This document shows positions 1 through 10,805 of a DNA stretch of 64,000 nt, in pieces. The stretch is from Linyphia triangularis (lineage: Eukaryota; Arthropoda; Arachnida; Araneae; Linyphiidae). The stretch spans positions 17,868,743 through 17,932,742 of the forward strand of contig OZ021727.1 in assembly GCA_963978545.1 (NCBI GenBank), given 5' to 3'. The position numbers and the translations under genes were made by a program. The first letter of the stretch is position 1; the number at the start of each line of letters is the position of its first letter. The notes beneath the pieces were generated by a model. The model ran no database searches and was not told where the DNA came from. It saw only the letters and a list, made by a program, of their open reading frames with translations.

Positions 1-221
1 ACGTGTCACACTAAACCTAAAAGCATTAATTTTTTTTTTTTTCAGATGGGCCATTGTTCAGATTTTTTCAACAGCGCACACCTACCTACTTTTTGGGGAC
101 TCCTGTTCATCTGTCATTTTCACACTAAAAAAAGTGGTTAAAATCAATAATATTTTTTTTAGTAATTTTCGAATGTTTTTGTTAAGCCTAACAAGTTTTA
201 TATCAATAAACACAACAGTAT

Positions 222-258
<37 letters not shown>

Positions 259-2125
259 ATATTAATAATAATATTAATAAAAATAGCGCTTTTTTCATGC
301 ATCCAAAGTAGACAGAGCCCTTAATTCATTATCTTTTATTTATTTTGATTTAATCAATTTTGGCAACAGGAAAGAGTTTCAATAAATGATCAATTAAACA
401 GAATTTATTGGTATTACGAAGCGATAATAAAAGCATGTGTAAAATCGACCTTTTAGTGAGAGTTGCAGCCTCAAAATTTGATAGAATGCATTGTCATCGA
501 CATCGAATCTATCTGCCAAGTTTCAGACCGATTGGATGATGACTAATGACTTAATTAGGTCTCCGCAGATATTCCCGTCATCGACAAACATACCCCACCA
601 GCCAACCACCCACCCATCCATATAAAAACGAATTTAATATAAAGGATTTAAAAAAGAGTATTTACATAACTTTTCAAAAAAAATTCTGCGGAAGTAAGCG
701 GAAACCTTAGTATATTTTCTTGTACGATAATCGGTGTGTTTATTCGGCCATTTCTTTTTTGTTCATAGCTAATAAGCTTTACCAAAAACGAAAAGTAAAA
801 AGTTTATTCTCACTCCTTAGCTAGTAATAATAATAAATTAAAATTAAATTGTAGCAGCAACAATTAAAAAAAGAGAAAAGAAACAACGCAAAGATTATCC
901 GATCTTAATCCAAATTTCCATCACTTATAGTTCCAAGAACAAACCAAACTAAAGAAGAAGAAAAAAAATCGTCAACTAAATGCCTTTAATCCTCACTGCC
1001 CTAAGCTATGCGAGAGAGAAAGAGCCGAGAGAAATGGTAAATATTTCATGAACTCCAAGCACTGTTCGCTGGTTGTAAGGGGGAGGGGGAGTCGTTAACA
1101 TGCCGCCCACCCTTGAATCCCCCCCCTTGACGACTGCCGGGGTGTCGTCTGCAGGTGACACGGGCCTTTGTCTCCGCTGATTGGCTGGCTGAACTCTTCG
1201 GGTTTGTATTCTGTACATTCCGTGTTCATTTCGTTCTAAAGGACATATACAGCTGCTCCGCTCTTTCCCTCTATTTCGCTCTTCTGTCTGTTCGGATGGG
1301 GTTTTAGAGCGACAGACCCCCCCCCCCTCCCCTTTCCCCTCATACACAAACCTTCAATGAAGTAGGAGATGGGGGGGGGGGGAGAGGTGAATAAGAAGAA
1401 TAAAGATGGGGAAGTAGAAAGAACAAAAAGTAAAAAGAAGAGATGTACGTGAGTATAAATGAAATAATAACAAAAAAAGAATTCTACTCCTTTGCATGAA
1501 TAATATCGCCTCCTCGGAACCTATATATCCGAAGAAGGGAGTTTTTTTTTTCTCCTTCTGTTTTTATTTAGTAATGTGGAGCGTGGACAAAAAAAGAAGG
1601 AAAAAAATATAGAACTATATGTGTATGGATGATGCAGAAGGAGCCAAAAGTTTATATTTTATATTTAAGTAAAAATAAAAAAAGTGCAGCCGGAGGGTTG
1701 TCATTGTTTTTGACACGTTCCTTCCCTGCTTTCGCCTTTTATGAGAAAAAAGGAACAAAGGCAAGATGAGGGGTGGGGCTGTCTCCCTTCTTTGTGCCAT
1801 TCCACTGCTGTTTTTCTGGTTGTAATTCGTGTTTTCTTTTCTTTTTTTTACTGACTCCTCGGTTATTGTATGCTTTTAAATGCAAATGCATGACTCGGTC
1901 TCTTTTAATGGTCAAAGATATGGCCGTGTGTCCTTTTTCTTTTTGTATCTTAGTTTATGGTATAATTATATTTATAATGTAGTTTTATTACTGTTTGTAA
2001 ATTTTTGGAAGTCTACGTTTTCGAATTAAATACGGGTAAGAATTTAAATAAAATTGCTGTCGAAATGGAATTGTTATCTACTGTAAAACATACGTTAACA
2101 CACTTACGGTCATGCACTTATATAT
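1..2125. other. Intergenic AT-rich DNA, no gene seen
   Basis: No ORF here has a recognisable domain. The stretch holds a poly(A) run at about 227-256, a short dispersed-repeat fragment near 470-560, and a more GC-balanced island at about 1010-1340 bordered by a C run (about 1317-1327) and a G run (about 1371-1381). The 113-codon minus-strand ORF across the island has low-complexity ends and no domain, so I do not call it coding. The island could be regulatory, but nothing in the sequence proves that. Confidence 0.6.
470..560 (+). repeat. Dispersed repeat fragment (copy 1)
   Basis: This segment resembles 10722-10805. Both have a TCAAAA start, then a shared core (TGCATTGT, ATCGACA, TCTATCTGC, AGTTTCAG, CGATT) in the same order and with the same spacing. 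Agreement is roughly three quarters over about 75 bases. Cores of this style are common in 3' tails of truncated non-LTR retrotransposons, but no coding part is attached here, so the class is inferred. Confidence 0.45.
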
Positions 2126-3250
2126 TAGGGTGGGCCGAAAATGGCCGAATTTTTTTTTTTCTAAATCGTTTTGGGAATAGTGCGGAAAAGTTGCCTAATG
2201 GGTCAATTAGAACACACACAAAATTTCGTCAATTTTTCTCAATATCTAGCCGCGCCCCTCTGGCACTGAAAATGTTAAAAGTAAAAAAAAAATGAACTTT
2301 TAAGCTATTTTTTTGCAAAATTTTGGAAATTATTTTTAAAAACCGGCATTGGTATAGCATGGAATAGTTACCTAATGTATCAGTTGGAACACACGCAAAA
2401 TTTCGTGCATTTTTCTCAATACTTAGCCAAGCCCCTCTTGCTTTGAACAAAATAGTACCTAAATGTCGCAAAATCATAACAGATTCGATGTTAGGGGTGA
2501 AAAAAAAATGTTTTTTCAAAATCGGTCTTGGAATAGCGTGAAAAAGTTACCTAATGGGTCAGTTGAAACGCACAAAAAAAAATCGTCATTTTGTTCAATT
2601 TCTAGCCGCGCCCCTCTGGCATTGAAAATGTCCAAAAACACACAAAAAATGCATTTTTAAGCCATTTTTTAGAAATTTTTGAAAATAATTTTTTAAAAAA
2701 TGGCGTTGAAATGGCATAGAATAGTTGTATAATGTGTCAGTTAGAACACACACAAAATTTGGTCCGTTTTGCTCAATACTTAACCGCGTCCCTCTTGCTA
2801 TAGGCAAAAATGTGTCTAAATGTCACAAAATCGTAAGATTAGACGTTAGGGTGGACCAATTTTTTTTTTTAAATTGGTCTTTACATACCATAGAGAAGTT
2901 TCTTAATGGGTCGGTTAAAACACACACAAAATTTCGTCAATTTTGTTCAATATCTAGCCTCGTCCTTCTGTCATCAAGAATGTCTATAACATATAAAAAA
3001 TGCACTTTTAAGCCAATTTTTGAGCGATTACTTAATTTTTAAAAAAAAAAACAGCATTTACATAACACGGAATGGTTACATAATAGGTCAGTTAGATTAC
3101 ACAAAAAGTTTCATCCATTTTGATTCGAATCTAGGGGCGCCCCTTTGAGTAAAAGTTTAAAAATAATGATGAAAAGCAGCGTACTTCGAATGGGTCACTT
3201 AGAAACCACATAAAAGTGTCGTCAATATTGCTCAATATCAAGCTACTCCT
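2126..3250 (+). repeat. Left arm: ~178-bp subterminal tandem repeat
   Basis: A block containing CACACACAAAATTTCGTCAA or a close variant recurs near 2210, 2390, 2566, 2744, 2920 and 3100, about every 175-180 bp. Each block is followed by a version of CTCAATATCTAGCCGCGCCC. Two subtypes alternate: one reads CTCTGGCA with GAAAATGT after it, the other CTCTTGCT with an ACAAAAT stretch. The higher-order unit is therefore about 355 bp. The unit length is satellite-like. Divergence between units is clear, so the array is not newly amplified. Confidence 0.8.
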
Positions 3251-3347
3251 GGCATTTCAAAAATCACAAAATTAAATAATATGCATATTAAAAATTGGAA
3301 GTATATTTACTAGTATAATACTTATTTATATTTAGAAATCACGAAAT

Positions 3348-3702
3348 TCAAATATTATAAAGTAAAAAAAGAGTTGGACTAAAATGCTTATAAAGTGTAG
3401 TCTTCAGAATAAACTGTCCCTTATTATCAAATGTTAGAAGTTCTCTTTTTGCTTGAATCTTAGTTCGTATATAACCTTCTTTTGCAGCATCACCACAAAC
3501 TTTCGTTAAAGCTTCAGATATGAGTTTAACACATCTCTCGACTGCTTGCGTGTGACAAGGAAACTTCTCAAATGGTTTATAGGAATCTGTTCTTGCCACA
3601 CATCTTCCAATTCTTTATCTTCTCTATACATTGTAGGCGGTGATTCTGTTATGGTGTACTTTGAACAGTCGATGAGATCAATGTAATCAACGGCATTAAA
3701 GT
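3348..3702 (-). pseudogene. Broken C-terminal transposon-protein fragment (PCHTQAVER family)
   Basis: Read on the minus strand, this segment encodes a stretch starting FNAVDYIDLID (from about 3700) and, after a frame change near 3600, an 83-codon stretch with FPCHTQAVERCVKL and GYIRTKI. The PCHTQ.VER.VKL signature is one I recognise from large families of uncharacterised arthropod proteins, some annotated as Cc8L18.2-like. I judge these to be mobile-element proteins, but the biochemical role is unknown to me. There is no start codon for a full protein and there is at least one frameshift, so this is a relic. The same protein region recurs in opposite orientation at 4090-4200. Confidence 0.6.
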
Positions 3703-3808
3703 TGAGTTCGTTAGGTTATGAAAAAGCGTACCTATGTATAATGTAAATCGGTACCGAAAATCCAACCGATGATGAGCTTCGTATATAATCGTAAAGTTTG
3801 TGATTCTG

Positions 3809-4205
3809 GTTTATGCACCAATGTGGTTCGAGATAAAAAATAAAACACCATTACACGGTGGGGCTAGACATGTCTGAAAGATGATTGCTCTTTCAAGGAA
3901 GTTGCCTAACCATGTCAAGAAAATTACAGACAAAAATAATTTCAAACAATGCATATCTTGCCCATCTGGAAAATATGCTAGTGGCAATGCTAACGGATTC
4001 TCAATATCATAACTGGGAATTAGCAGTGAGGTGAATCCTGAACATCAGGAATAAGAAATCTGAAGACATGCGCTTTTTAAAATCTTCTGTACCCAAATTT
4101 AATGCCGTTGATTACATTTATCTCATCGACTGATCAAAATACACCATAACACAACCACCGCTTACAATGTCTACAAAAGATGAAGAATTGGTATCTGTGG
4201 GCACC
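3809..4205 (+). pseudogene. Broken coding fragment of the same foldback-element protein
   Basis: On the plus strand a reading begins VYAPMWFEIKNK near 3809 and continues through GGARHV. It is interrupted by TGA at 3875-3877, resumes as IALSRKLPNHVKKI, shifts frame near 3950 (LENMLVAMLTDSQYH), and ends in FNAVDYI-LID before running into the right repeat arm. It overlaps the protein region found on the minus strand at 3600-3702, so the two are an inverted duplication diverging from the centre of the element. Family assignment rests on remembered resemblance to uncharacterised arthropod proteins with a downstream PCHTQAVER motif. The right copy stops before that motif. It is non-functional as it stands. 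Confidence 0.55.
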
Positions 4206-4209
4206 ATTA

Positions 4210-5206
4210 GATTCCGATCAAAATGGATGAAATCTTTTGTGTGTTTTAACTGGCCCATCATGTAACCATTCTGTGCTATACATATGCTGGTTTTAAAATA
4301 ATTTAAGTAATCGCTCAAAAAATGGCTTAAAAGTGCATTTTTTTTTAATGTTATGGACATTTTTGATACCAGATTGACGCGGCTAGATATTCAACAAAAT
4401 TGACGAAATTTTGTGTGTGCTTTAATTGACCCATTATTCAACTTTTCCATGCTATGTCAAGACCGATTTAAAAAAAAAAAAAAAAATTTAAAAATTGGTC
4501 CACCCTAACGTTCAATCTTACGATTTTGTGACTTTTAGACAGTTTTTTGTTTATAGCAAGAGGGGCGCGGCTAAATATTGAGCAAATTTTTTGTGTGTTC
4601 TAACTGACACATCAGGCAACTATTTTATGTTATGTCAATGCCAATTTTTAAAAATTATTTCCCAAAAATTCAAAAAAATGAGTCAATGCATTTTTTGTGT
4701 GTTTTTGGACATTTTCAATGCCAGAGAGGCGCGGCTAGAAATTGAACAAAATTGACGAAATTTTTTGTGCGTTTTAACTGACCCATTAGGTAACTTTCCA
4801 CGCTATTCCAAGACCGATTTCGAAAAAACATTTTTTTTTATCACCCCTAACATCGAATCTGTTACGATTTTGCGACATTTAGGCCCATTTTTGTTTAAAG
4901 CAAGAGGGGCGCGGCTAAATATTGAGAAAAATGCACGAAATTCTGAGTGTGTTCCAACTGATACATTAGGCAACTATTCCATGCTGTACCAATGCCGGTT
5001 TTTAAAAATAATTTCCAAAATTTTCCAAAAAATGGCTTAAAAGTGAATTTTTTTGTCACTTTTTACATTTTCAATGCCAGAGGGGCGCGGCTGGATATTG
5101 AGCAAAATTGACGAAATTTTGTGTGTGTTCTATTTGACCCATTAGGCAAATTTTCCGCACTATTTCCAAACTGATTTCGGAAAAAAAGTTTTTTCGGCCC
5201 ACCCTA
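4210..5206 (-). repeat. Right arm: inverted ~178-bp tandem repeat
   Basis: This is the inverted counterpart of 2126-3250. Reverse complements of the same blocks recur near 4240, 4410, 4590, 4760, 4940 and 5120, and the arm ends in the inverted terminus TTTTCGGCCCACCCTA. It contains a 91-codon ORF (4765-5040), which is a repeat by-product with no domain. Confidence 0.75.
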
Positions 5207-5515
5207 TATTATATATACGTCCTTTGATTCCCAATTTTTTCAGCAATACACAACATTTTTAAATTTATAAATAAAATTTAAAATAAAATATTTTTATCTG
5301 GATGATATTTTATAACTTATCTAAGACAAAATAAATAAAAAATAATTAAAAAAATTATGTATTTGAATTAGAAATATAATTTAAAAAATATTGCAGGGAA
5401 AACAACTGTAGAATTTTGCCCATTCCCGTGACCGTCAATGGGTTGAATGTAAAAATATAATTGACTTTAAAATTCAACATTTTTTCACTAAACTAAACAA
5501 AGGCATACTTTAGGC

Positions 5516-6201
5516 CAGCGTCAGCCACTACGCGGCCCGCGGACCGGATTTGGCCCGCGACAGATTTTTCTGCGGCCCGCCGGCACCACAGAAGAAAAAA
5601 GAAAATCAAATTTCACTGGATGGATTTTTTTTTTTTACATAATTGTAATTTATCCGAAATAATCTGTGTTAACTATGCATAACCGATTTCTCCTCTACGT
5701 ACCCGAAGAAACTATATGAAGAAGCTTTCAGCGAGGCATCAAGAATAAATACAGGAATAACTTAACTGAATCTTCTTTGGATAATTTATTAAAATGGACT
5801 GTAACAAATAATTCGAAAGACATTGAATCTATCATAAAATAAACTGAACAATTTCGACCGCCATCTTCTTAAAAGACACAATTGATATCGACTAGACCGG
5901 AGTAATTTGGAAGTGCAGTATAAATACTTTTATTAAAAGTTTGGTCAAGTCACACTAACATGTTGAAACAAAAGATTCACTTCTTTTTTAGACCTTGATA
6001 TACTAATAATGAGAAAACTATTATTTTTTAATTATTTGGGGGAAAAAAATTAAATATCAATTGTAATTTTATTAATATAATTTTTTGCTATATATTATTA
6101 AATTGATAATAATTAAAGATACATATTTTGGTGTATCCGGCCCGCGGAAAGTTCCAACATAAGTCATACGGCCCGCCTCTAAAAGTTAGTGACGAACGCT
6201 G
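5516..6201. mobile_element. Non-autonomous hAT-type transposon
   Basis: A perfect 8-bp duplication CTTTAGGC lies at 5508-5515 and again at 6202-6209. The enclosed 686 bp has imperfect inverted ends (CAGCGTCAGCCACTA versus CAGCGTTCGTCACTA) with GC-rich subterminal GCGGCCCGC motifs near both. The 8-bp duplication, CAG...CTG ends and GGCCCGC-rich subtermini are typical of hAT elements (compare the Zaphod/Tip100 style of terminus). A weak decayed coding trace occurs at about 5694-5870, but no catalytic or BED-type domain is readable. The element is too short to be autonomous. Confidence 0.85.
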
Positions 6202-6209
6202 CTTTAGGC

Positions 6210-6696
6210 AAACTTTCAACTGGACAGAACTGATTCTTTTTCGAACGAATCCATTCATTTTGGTGAACCAAAACTTCCCTTTTGAGTTGTTAAATTCTGA
6301 AATTCAAGCTTTGTTCTTCACGAATGCTACTTTGAAAATGTTTGTGTTGGAGTCTTAAAAGTGAACGGATGACATAAATATTTTTATTCGGCTACCTTTC
6401 AAGATGTTGTCCAAACAACTGTTTTCATTTACATTACAATCATTTATATGTGTTTGTTAATGATATTTTTGTGTGTTTGAGATCTGATCTACATTTCTAT
6501 TGCCACTAACAATGTCTTTTTATTCTGTTCTTTAATGTAAAACACATAACTCTTCCAGAATCACTTCTACATCTGTTTTTTTCCGTCCGAAAAATTAGGA
6601 ATTAAATAAAGGAACGTTTTGAATGATTTAAATAAATTTGACTTACGGCTTGTCCATAAATACTAAAACCAAGGCACATTCTTGTTGTGGAAAAAC

Positions 6697-6730
<34 letters not shown>

Positions 6731-7267
6731 TTCAATTTTCACTTTTGCAATTAAACTAAACTCTTTTTACTTAAACTAAAATGATTTTTCTTAGTTTTAG
6801 TTTTATCTTTTTAACCAAAACTAAAAATTAACAAAACTTTTAAAACTTACTAAAACTTAAATTTTTTTCAAACTAAAATTTTAAAAAAATATTTGTGTAT
6901 AATACCAAATGAAAACTATATACGACAGTATTTAAAAAATTTGTAACACGTTTGGTTTACTACAATTTATTGTGATAAAACATTCAAACTAACTGCAGCT
7001 TCAAATTCAACTGCAACTTGCCGCCCGTTTAATTTCAAAACTTACCAGTAGCAAACGATTAAAAAAAAAAAAAAGTACATTATCAGACATTGAATTGTTT
7101 AAAAATCAATTATTTAGCATTATCAAAATATATATTAGAATGAGATATATAAATTTAAATGAGTCTAGTATTTGATCTGATCATAAATGAATGCTGCAAA
7201 AGTAGTTGCATATTAACCTACTACATTAACCAAGTACTAATAGGTATACTGGTGGGCCATGGAGGTG
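6210..7267. other. No gene seen; A-rich run and simple sequence
   Basis: This stretch holds a long poly(A) run (about 6699-6728) followed by a low-complexity region of AAACTAAAA-like words up to about 6900. No coding or structural signal stands out. Confidence 0.5.
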
Positions 7268-7443
7268 AATGGTTGGTTTATACGCTCAATGACCTAACTT
7301 TAAGCACAATGACGACTGATCAGGTCGGGACCTACAGCTTAACATGGATGCCGAAACAAATGAACATCCATGCCTAACCAGGGATTTGAATACGGCACCA
7401 TAGGCATGCGAGGCTAGAGCTCTAACCACACAGCCACGAGGTG
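7268..7443 (-). mobile_element. SINE family 2, copy 1 (tRNA-derived)
   Basis: The minus strand starts with a tRNA-like head (A-box region GGCTGTGTGGTTAGAGC, then a decayed B-box) and ends in a TTGGTT-type tail on the plus strand. It aligns along its length with 46768-46956 and 54579-54765. Degenerate direct repeats containing CATGGAGGT flank it (about 7258-7266 and 7451-7459). Mutations in the B-box and flanks mark it as an older copy. Confidence 0.7.
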
Positions 7444-8194
7444 GATTGGTCATGGAGGTAGATTATGTATCAAGTGGAATGTGTTCGAATCCTTACTCTT
7501 TCATTAAGAACTGAAACTAACCTACTGACGAGGAAAAAAGGGATTACATGAGGTGCTCACACACTCAACGTTTGGGTACATAACACTCGACATGCGAATA
7601 TTAGCAATTGAACGATTTATTTTTTTACAAATGTAATATTTTTAGGCATAACATAAACAGTCGCTGTAAATTATATCCAGATTGATAGTTGTTTGGTTTG
7701 CAAGTTTCGACTGTCTATTTCTGCCGCTTATAAAGTTGGCGCTATATAGTTGTTTTACTTTGTCTCCTGTGTTTTTATAATATACTGACTTACTCGGCTG
7801 GATTTATGTCATTCTAGGCAAGTTCCTTTTAAATTTTTAGTGTAGTTATTACCAAACATTTCGTTTTCACGAGTATCATTTTTGTGATCAACTACATAAG
7901 TGTAGAAACTGATATTTTTGCATTTTTGATACAACTGAATTTTGAGATCTGTCTTGTCCTCAGGGACCGATTTACAAGTTTAGGGACCCAGGGCAAAAGA
8001 ACATTTTATGGCTTTGATTTACCTTAAAATACAAGTGCTAAATTTAAGTAAAAGCAACGTTAAATAGCATAATCAATCATTAATTTAAAGTGTTAAACGT
8101 TTCGAAAAAAGTATTTTTTTTTTTAATGTAACAGTTAAATTAGTATGTCCTCATATTTCATTGCAAATGAGGATTACAGTACCAAAAAATTTGG

Positions 8195-8376
8195 TTGGTT
8201 GGTTGTATTCAGATTATCTGGCGCCGTCAGCAACACGAGGGCTATAATGCGCCGAAACATTTCGTCATTTAACAAACCAACATACATTTACAAACACCCA
8301 TGCCAAACACGGGACTCGAACCCGCAACCTCGCGGTCTAGAAGCCAGCACGCTAACCACTATACCGTTTGGTCGGC
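8195..8376 (-). mobile_element. SINE family 1, copy A (tRNA-derived)
   Basis: It is flanked by a perfect 14-bp duplication ACCAAAAAATTTGG (8181-8194 and 8377-8390). The minus strand begins GCCGACCAAACGG, followed by an A-box-like TATAGTGGTTAGCGTGC and a B-box GGTTCGAGTCC. A tRNA-unrelated body follows, then an (AACC)n tail. Boxes A and B are internal RNA polymerase III promoters, so the copy would be transcribed from right to left. The ORFs over this copy are not genes. Confidence 0.93.
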
Positions 8377-8438
8377 ACCAAAAAATTTGGAATAAGACAG
8401 AAAAAGTATTCATAAGGGACAAATCCGAGTGAATTTTG

Positions 8439-8620
8439 GCCGACCAAACGGTATAGTGGTTAGCGTGCTTGCTTCTAGACCGCGAGGTTGCGGGTTCGAG
8501 TCCCGTGTAAGACATGGGTGTTTGTAAATATATGTTGGTATCTCAAATGAAGAATGTTTCGACGTATTATAACCCTCGTGTTGCTGACGGTGCCAGATAA
8601 TCTGAAAACAACCAACCAAA
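8439..8620 (+). mobile_element. SINE family 1, copy B
   Basis: This copy has the same structure as 8195-8376 in the opposite orientation, only about 60 bp away. The 9-bp duplication TGAATTTTG occurs at 8430-8438 and 8621-8629. The B-box GGTTCGAGTCC is intact and the tail is AACCAACCAAA. With copy A it makes an inverted pair that could fold into a long hairpin if co-transcribed. Confidence 0.93.
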
Positions 8621-8929
8621 TGAATTTTGTATACACTACAAAAAATTACAAGATTGGGCAATGGTTAGGCAAAAGATGATTTGCATTATGAGCATGCAAG
8701 AAACACTAAATCGTTTCAATTGGATCAATTTTTTTTTAGCTTTAATAAAAATGTATAGGAATCTCCATAAAATGTGGACCGTGGTCAAATTCTCCAAATA
8801 TCCTCCTATAAATCAGTCTGCTCTTGTCTTGTGAATAAGTATGCTTTTCCTTACCACAGTAGTATTTTAAAATTAATTTGATTTGAGTCTATCGTTATGA
8901 CGTTCAATGAGTTTTTATTCTAGCGAAAA

Positions 8930-9002
8930 TTTGGCTCCGCACAGCCATCGCGTAGCTTTTGCGCTACAAAATTCCAAGTACCGTACAACCAACCAAACCA
9001 AC
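8930..9002 (+). repeat. Short repeat ending in (AACC)n
   Basis: A compact segment with CGCGTAGCTTTTGCGCTAC (partly self-complementary: GTAGC/GCTAC) ends in ACAACCAACCAAACCAAC. The tail matches that of the SINE families, but the body does not. It is probably a truncated retroposed sequence mobilised by the same machinery. Confidence 0.4.
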
Positions 9003-10639
9003 ACCATCGTATCATATACTTCATTTCCTAACCTATTGAAAGAATTCACTTCCATATATTTATAGGACAAATATTATGCATGAAAATATTGAAAACCATA
9101 TATTATCCCGATTTCCTTATTTCAGTGGTTGACTCGATTCGCTTATACTCTGGAGGTGAATGAAATCATCGCCAATTTTTCTTTTTTCATGTGATATTTT
9201 GTGTTCTTTATAGAGATATGCACTATGCTAAGCAAGAAGAGAAATATCATTTTTATTACTTTGATCAGATTCCTTGTAAAATTAGGGAAAATGGAAATAG
9301 TACATTCTACTTCTTGGCTATAGATACAATGCATTAAGCACCCTGGTTACCATCACTAGAGACAGTATTATTCAGCTTTGCAATGTACAAGTACGTCATA
9401 TTAGTTATGAGAGCGAAACTGCGACGTACGAGAAATCGCCAATCATTCTGAACTATTTATAGAGATGGAAATGTTGCTAATATAAAATCAGACCAAATTA
9501 ACCAAGTCTTAGCCTAAAGTAATTTCCAGAGATTTAAGTATTAAATTACTGGCTACTTCATTTGTCTTGGATCAACACATTAATTTTTTTTTTTCAATAT
9601 AAAACATTAAAAAAAATGCTAAATCCTGGAATTTTTCAAGGATATCTTTTCACAGAAACCACCCAGACAGTCCATCCCCGCCACTTAACAGGCATGACCA
9701 CAGTCTTCGTCCCTGCTAATAACATTACCCTCACTTAACAAAAACGATCAAAGCATATCACGCAATTGCAGAAATTCACGGTTCTTTAGCAATACAAAGA
9801 GACCTTAAACACCCCTTCCCCCCATTCTTCAACCCCCCCCCCCCTGCTTTAACTTCTTAACCCTCACGCGCTTGTACCTGGTATAAGAACTAAATAAAAG
9901 AAACATAGCCGAACCTCGCTTTTACGTGGCGTTTGACTAAGATTGAATAGGTGCTTTGTGACCTTAGAAGGGAATATTTTCTTCTGTTTTTTTTTCTGCT
10001 TCTATTTCCTTTTCTCCATTAGACAGATAAATTACCGCCGATCTTGAAGTTTCTTTTTTTTTTCATTAAAGGCACAGGGGCGTGAACACAGTTGTGTGCG
10101 AGATAGAAAAGATGATACTGGAAATTTTCTGCTCTGTGGAATTTATGTTCCCACTTTGATGGTAGCAGAGACTGCTTTAACTGTTTTATTTAATTCTCAT
10201 ACTAATTGTTGTTTTTATAGAAATACTAGGTTTGGGGATGGTAATTTGTTCATAAGTTATCAATTTCACTTAAGACAGTGCTTTAAACCGTATAACGGAC
10301 GTTTGGGATTCATAGCCTGGTGAATAAAGAATTGGACTTCTGGCTAGTGAATTGAAATTTGCTTAAGCACACTAATGTTTTTTAACTGCACACTAGTTAC
10401 TTCAAGTGCTCACTAATGACGATATTACCACTGACTACAATATTTGCCAAACATTTTGAGAAAGCAACATTTTTTAGAAATTCCTTTGTTTTTAACATAA
10501 GACTTGTATCTCTAGTAGGGTATTTAAAAAATAAAATAAAAAAATAAAAAATAACCCCTGAATACAAAGTTTTCAATACAAATCCTTTACATGAATTGCC
10601 AATTTTTATGTACAATTACAACTTATTTAAGGGATGTGG

Positions 10640-10805
10640 AGCTCCAATCAAGTTTTCATAGTGATTGACTACGAAGAAAATCATCGCTCAAATATAATAG
10701 GCTAATTTTATTTTTACCCTCAAAACTTTTTAAAATGCATTGTTATCGACAACAAGTCTATCTGCTTAGTTTCAGCTCGATTAGACAACGGCAAGTAGGT
10801 TAAAA
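10640..10805 (+). repeat. Dispersed repeat fragment (copy 2)
   Basis: The right half (10722-10805) resembles 470-560. The left half (AATCAAGTTTTCATAGTG, then GACTACGAAGAAAA.CATCG, about 10647-10687) resembles 15463-15505. One longer repeat therefore seems to be represented by different pieces at three places. No coding part is attached, and a truncated retrotransposon 3' end is possible. Confidence 0.45.

Larger units (their letters stand above)
2126..5206. mobile_element. Giant foldback DNA element with 178-bp repeat arms
   Basis: The ends are inverted: TAGGGTGGGCCGAAAA at 2126 and its reverse complement ending at 5206, with TA at each border. From each end inward runs an arm of imperfect tandem units of about 175-180 bp. 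The arms are mutually inverted (left about 2126-3250, right about 4210-5206). The centre carries fragments of one protein family in two opposite orientations. Neither copy is intact. TIRs, TA borders and palindromic architecture indicate a cut-and-paste or foldback element. I cannot assign the superfamily from sequence alone. ORFs within the arms are by-products of the repeat units. Confidence 0.8.

Noticed and set aside
1006..1347. 113-codon minus-strand ORF
   Set aside because: It spans C/G runs and low-complexity ends and has no domain or splice support.
2005..3042. Several overlapping ORFs of 65-105 codons
   Set aside because: All lie within the 178-bp repeat arms and repeat with the units, so they are by-products of the array.
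4765..5040. 91-codon ORF
   Set aside because: It lies in the right repeat arm and is the inverted equivalent of the left-arm ORFs.
8439..8511. Functional tRNA gene
   Set aside because: A and B boxes are present, but no closed cloverleaf with a matching acceptor stem can be drawn, and the same head recurs with SINE bodies.
8145..8661. Overlapping ORFs with TRDSNPQPRGLEAS-like residues
   Set aside because: These residues are translations of the SINE tRNA-like head and recur at every SINE copy.
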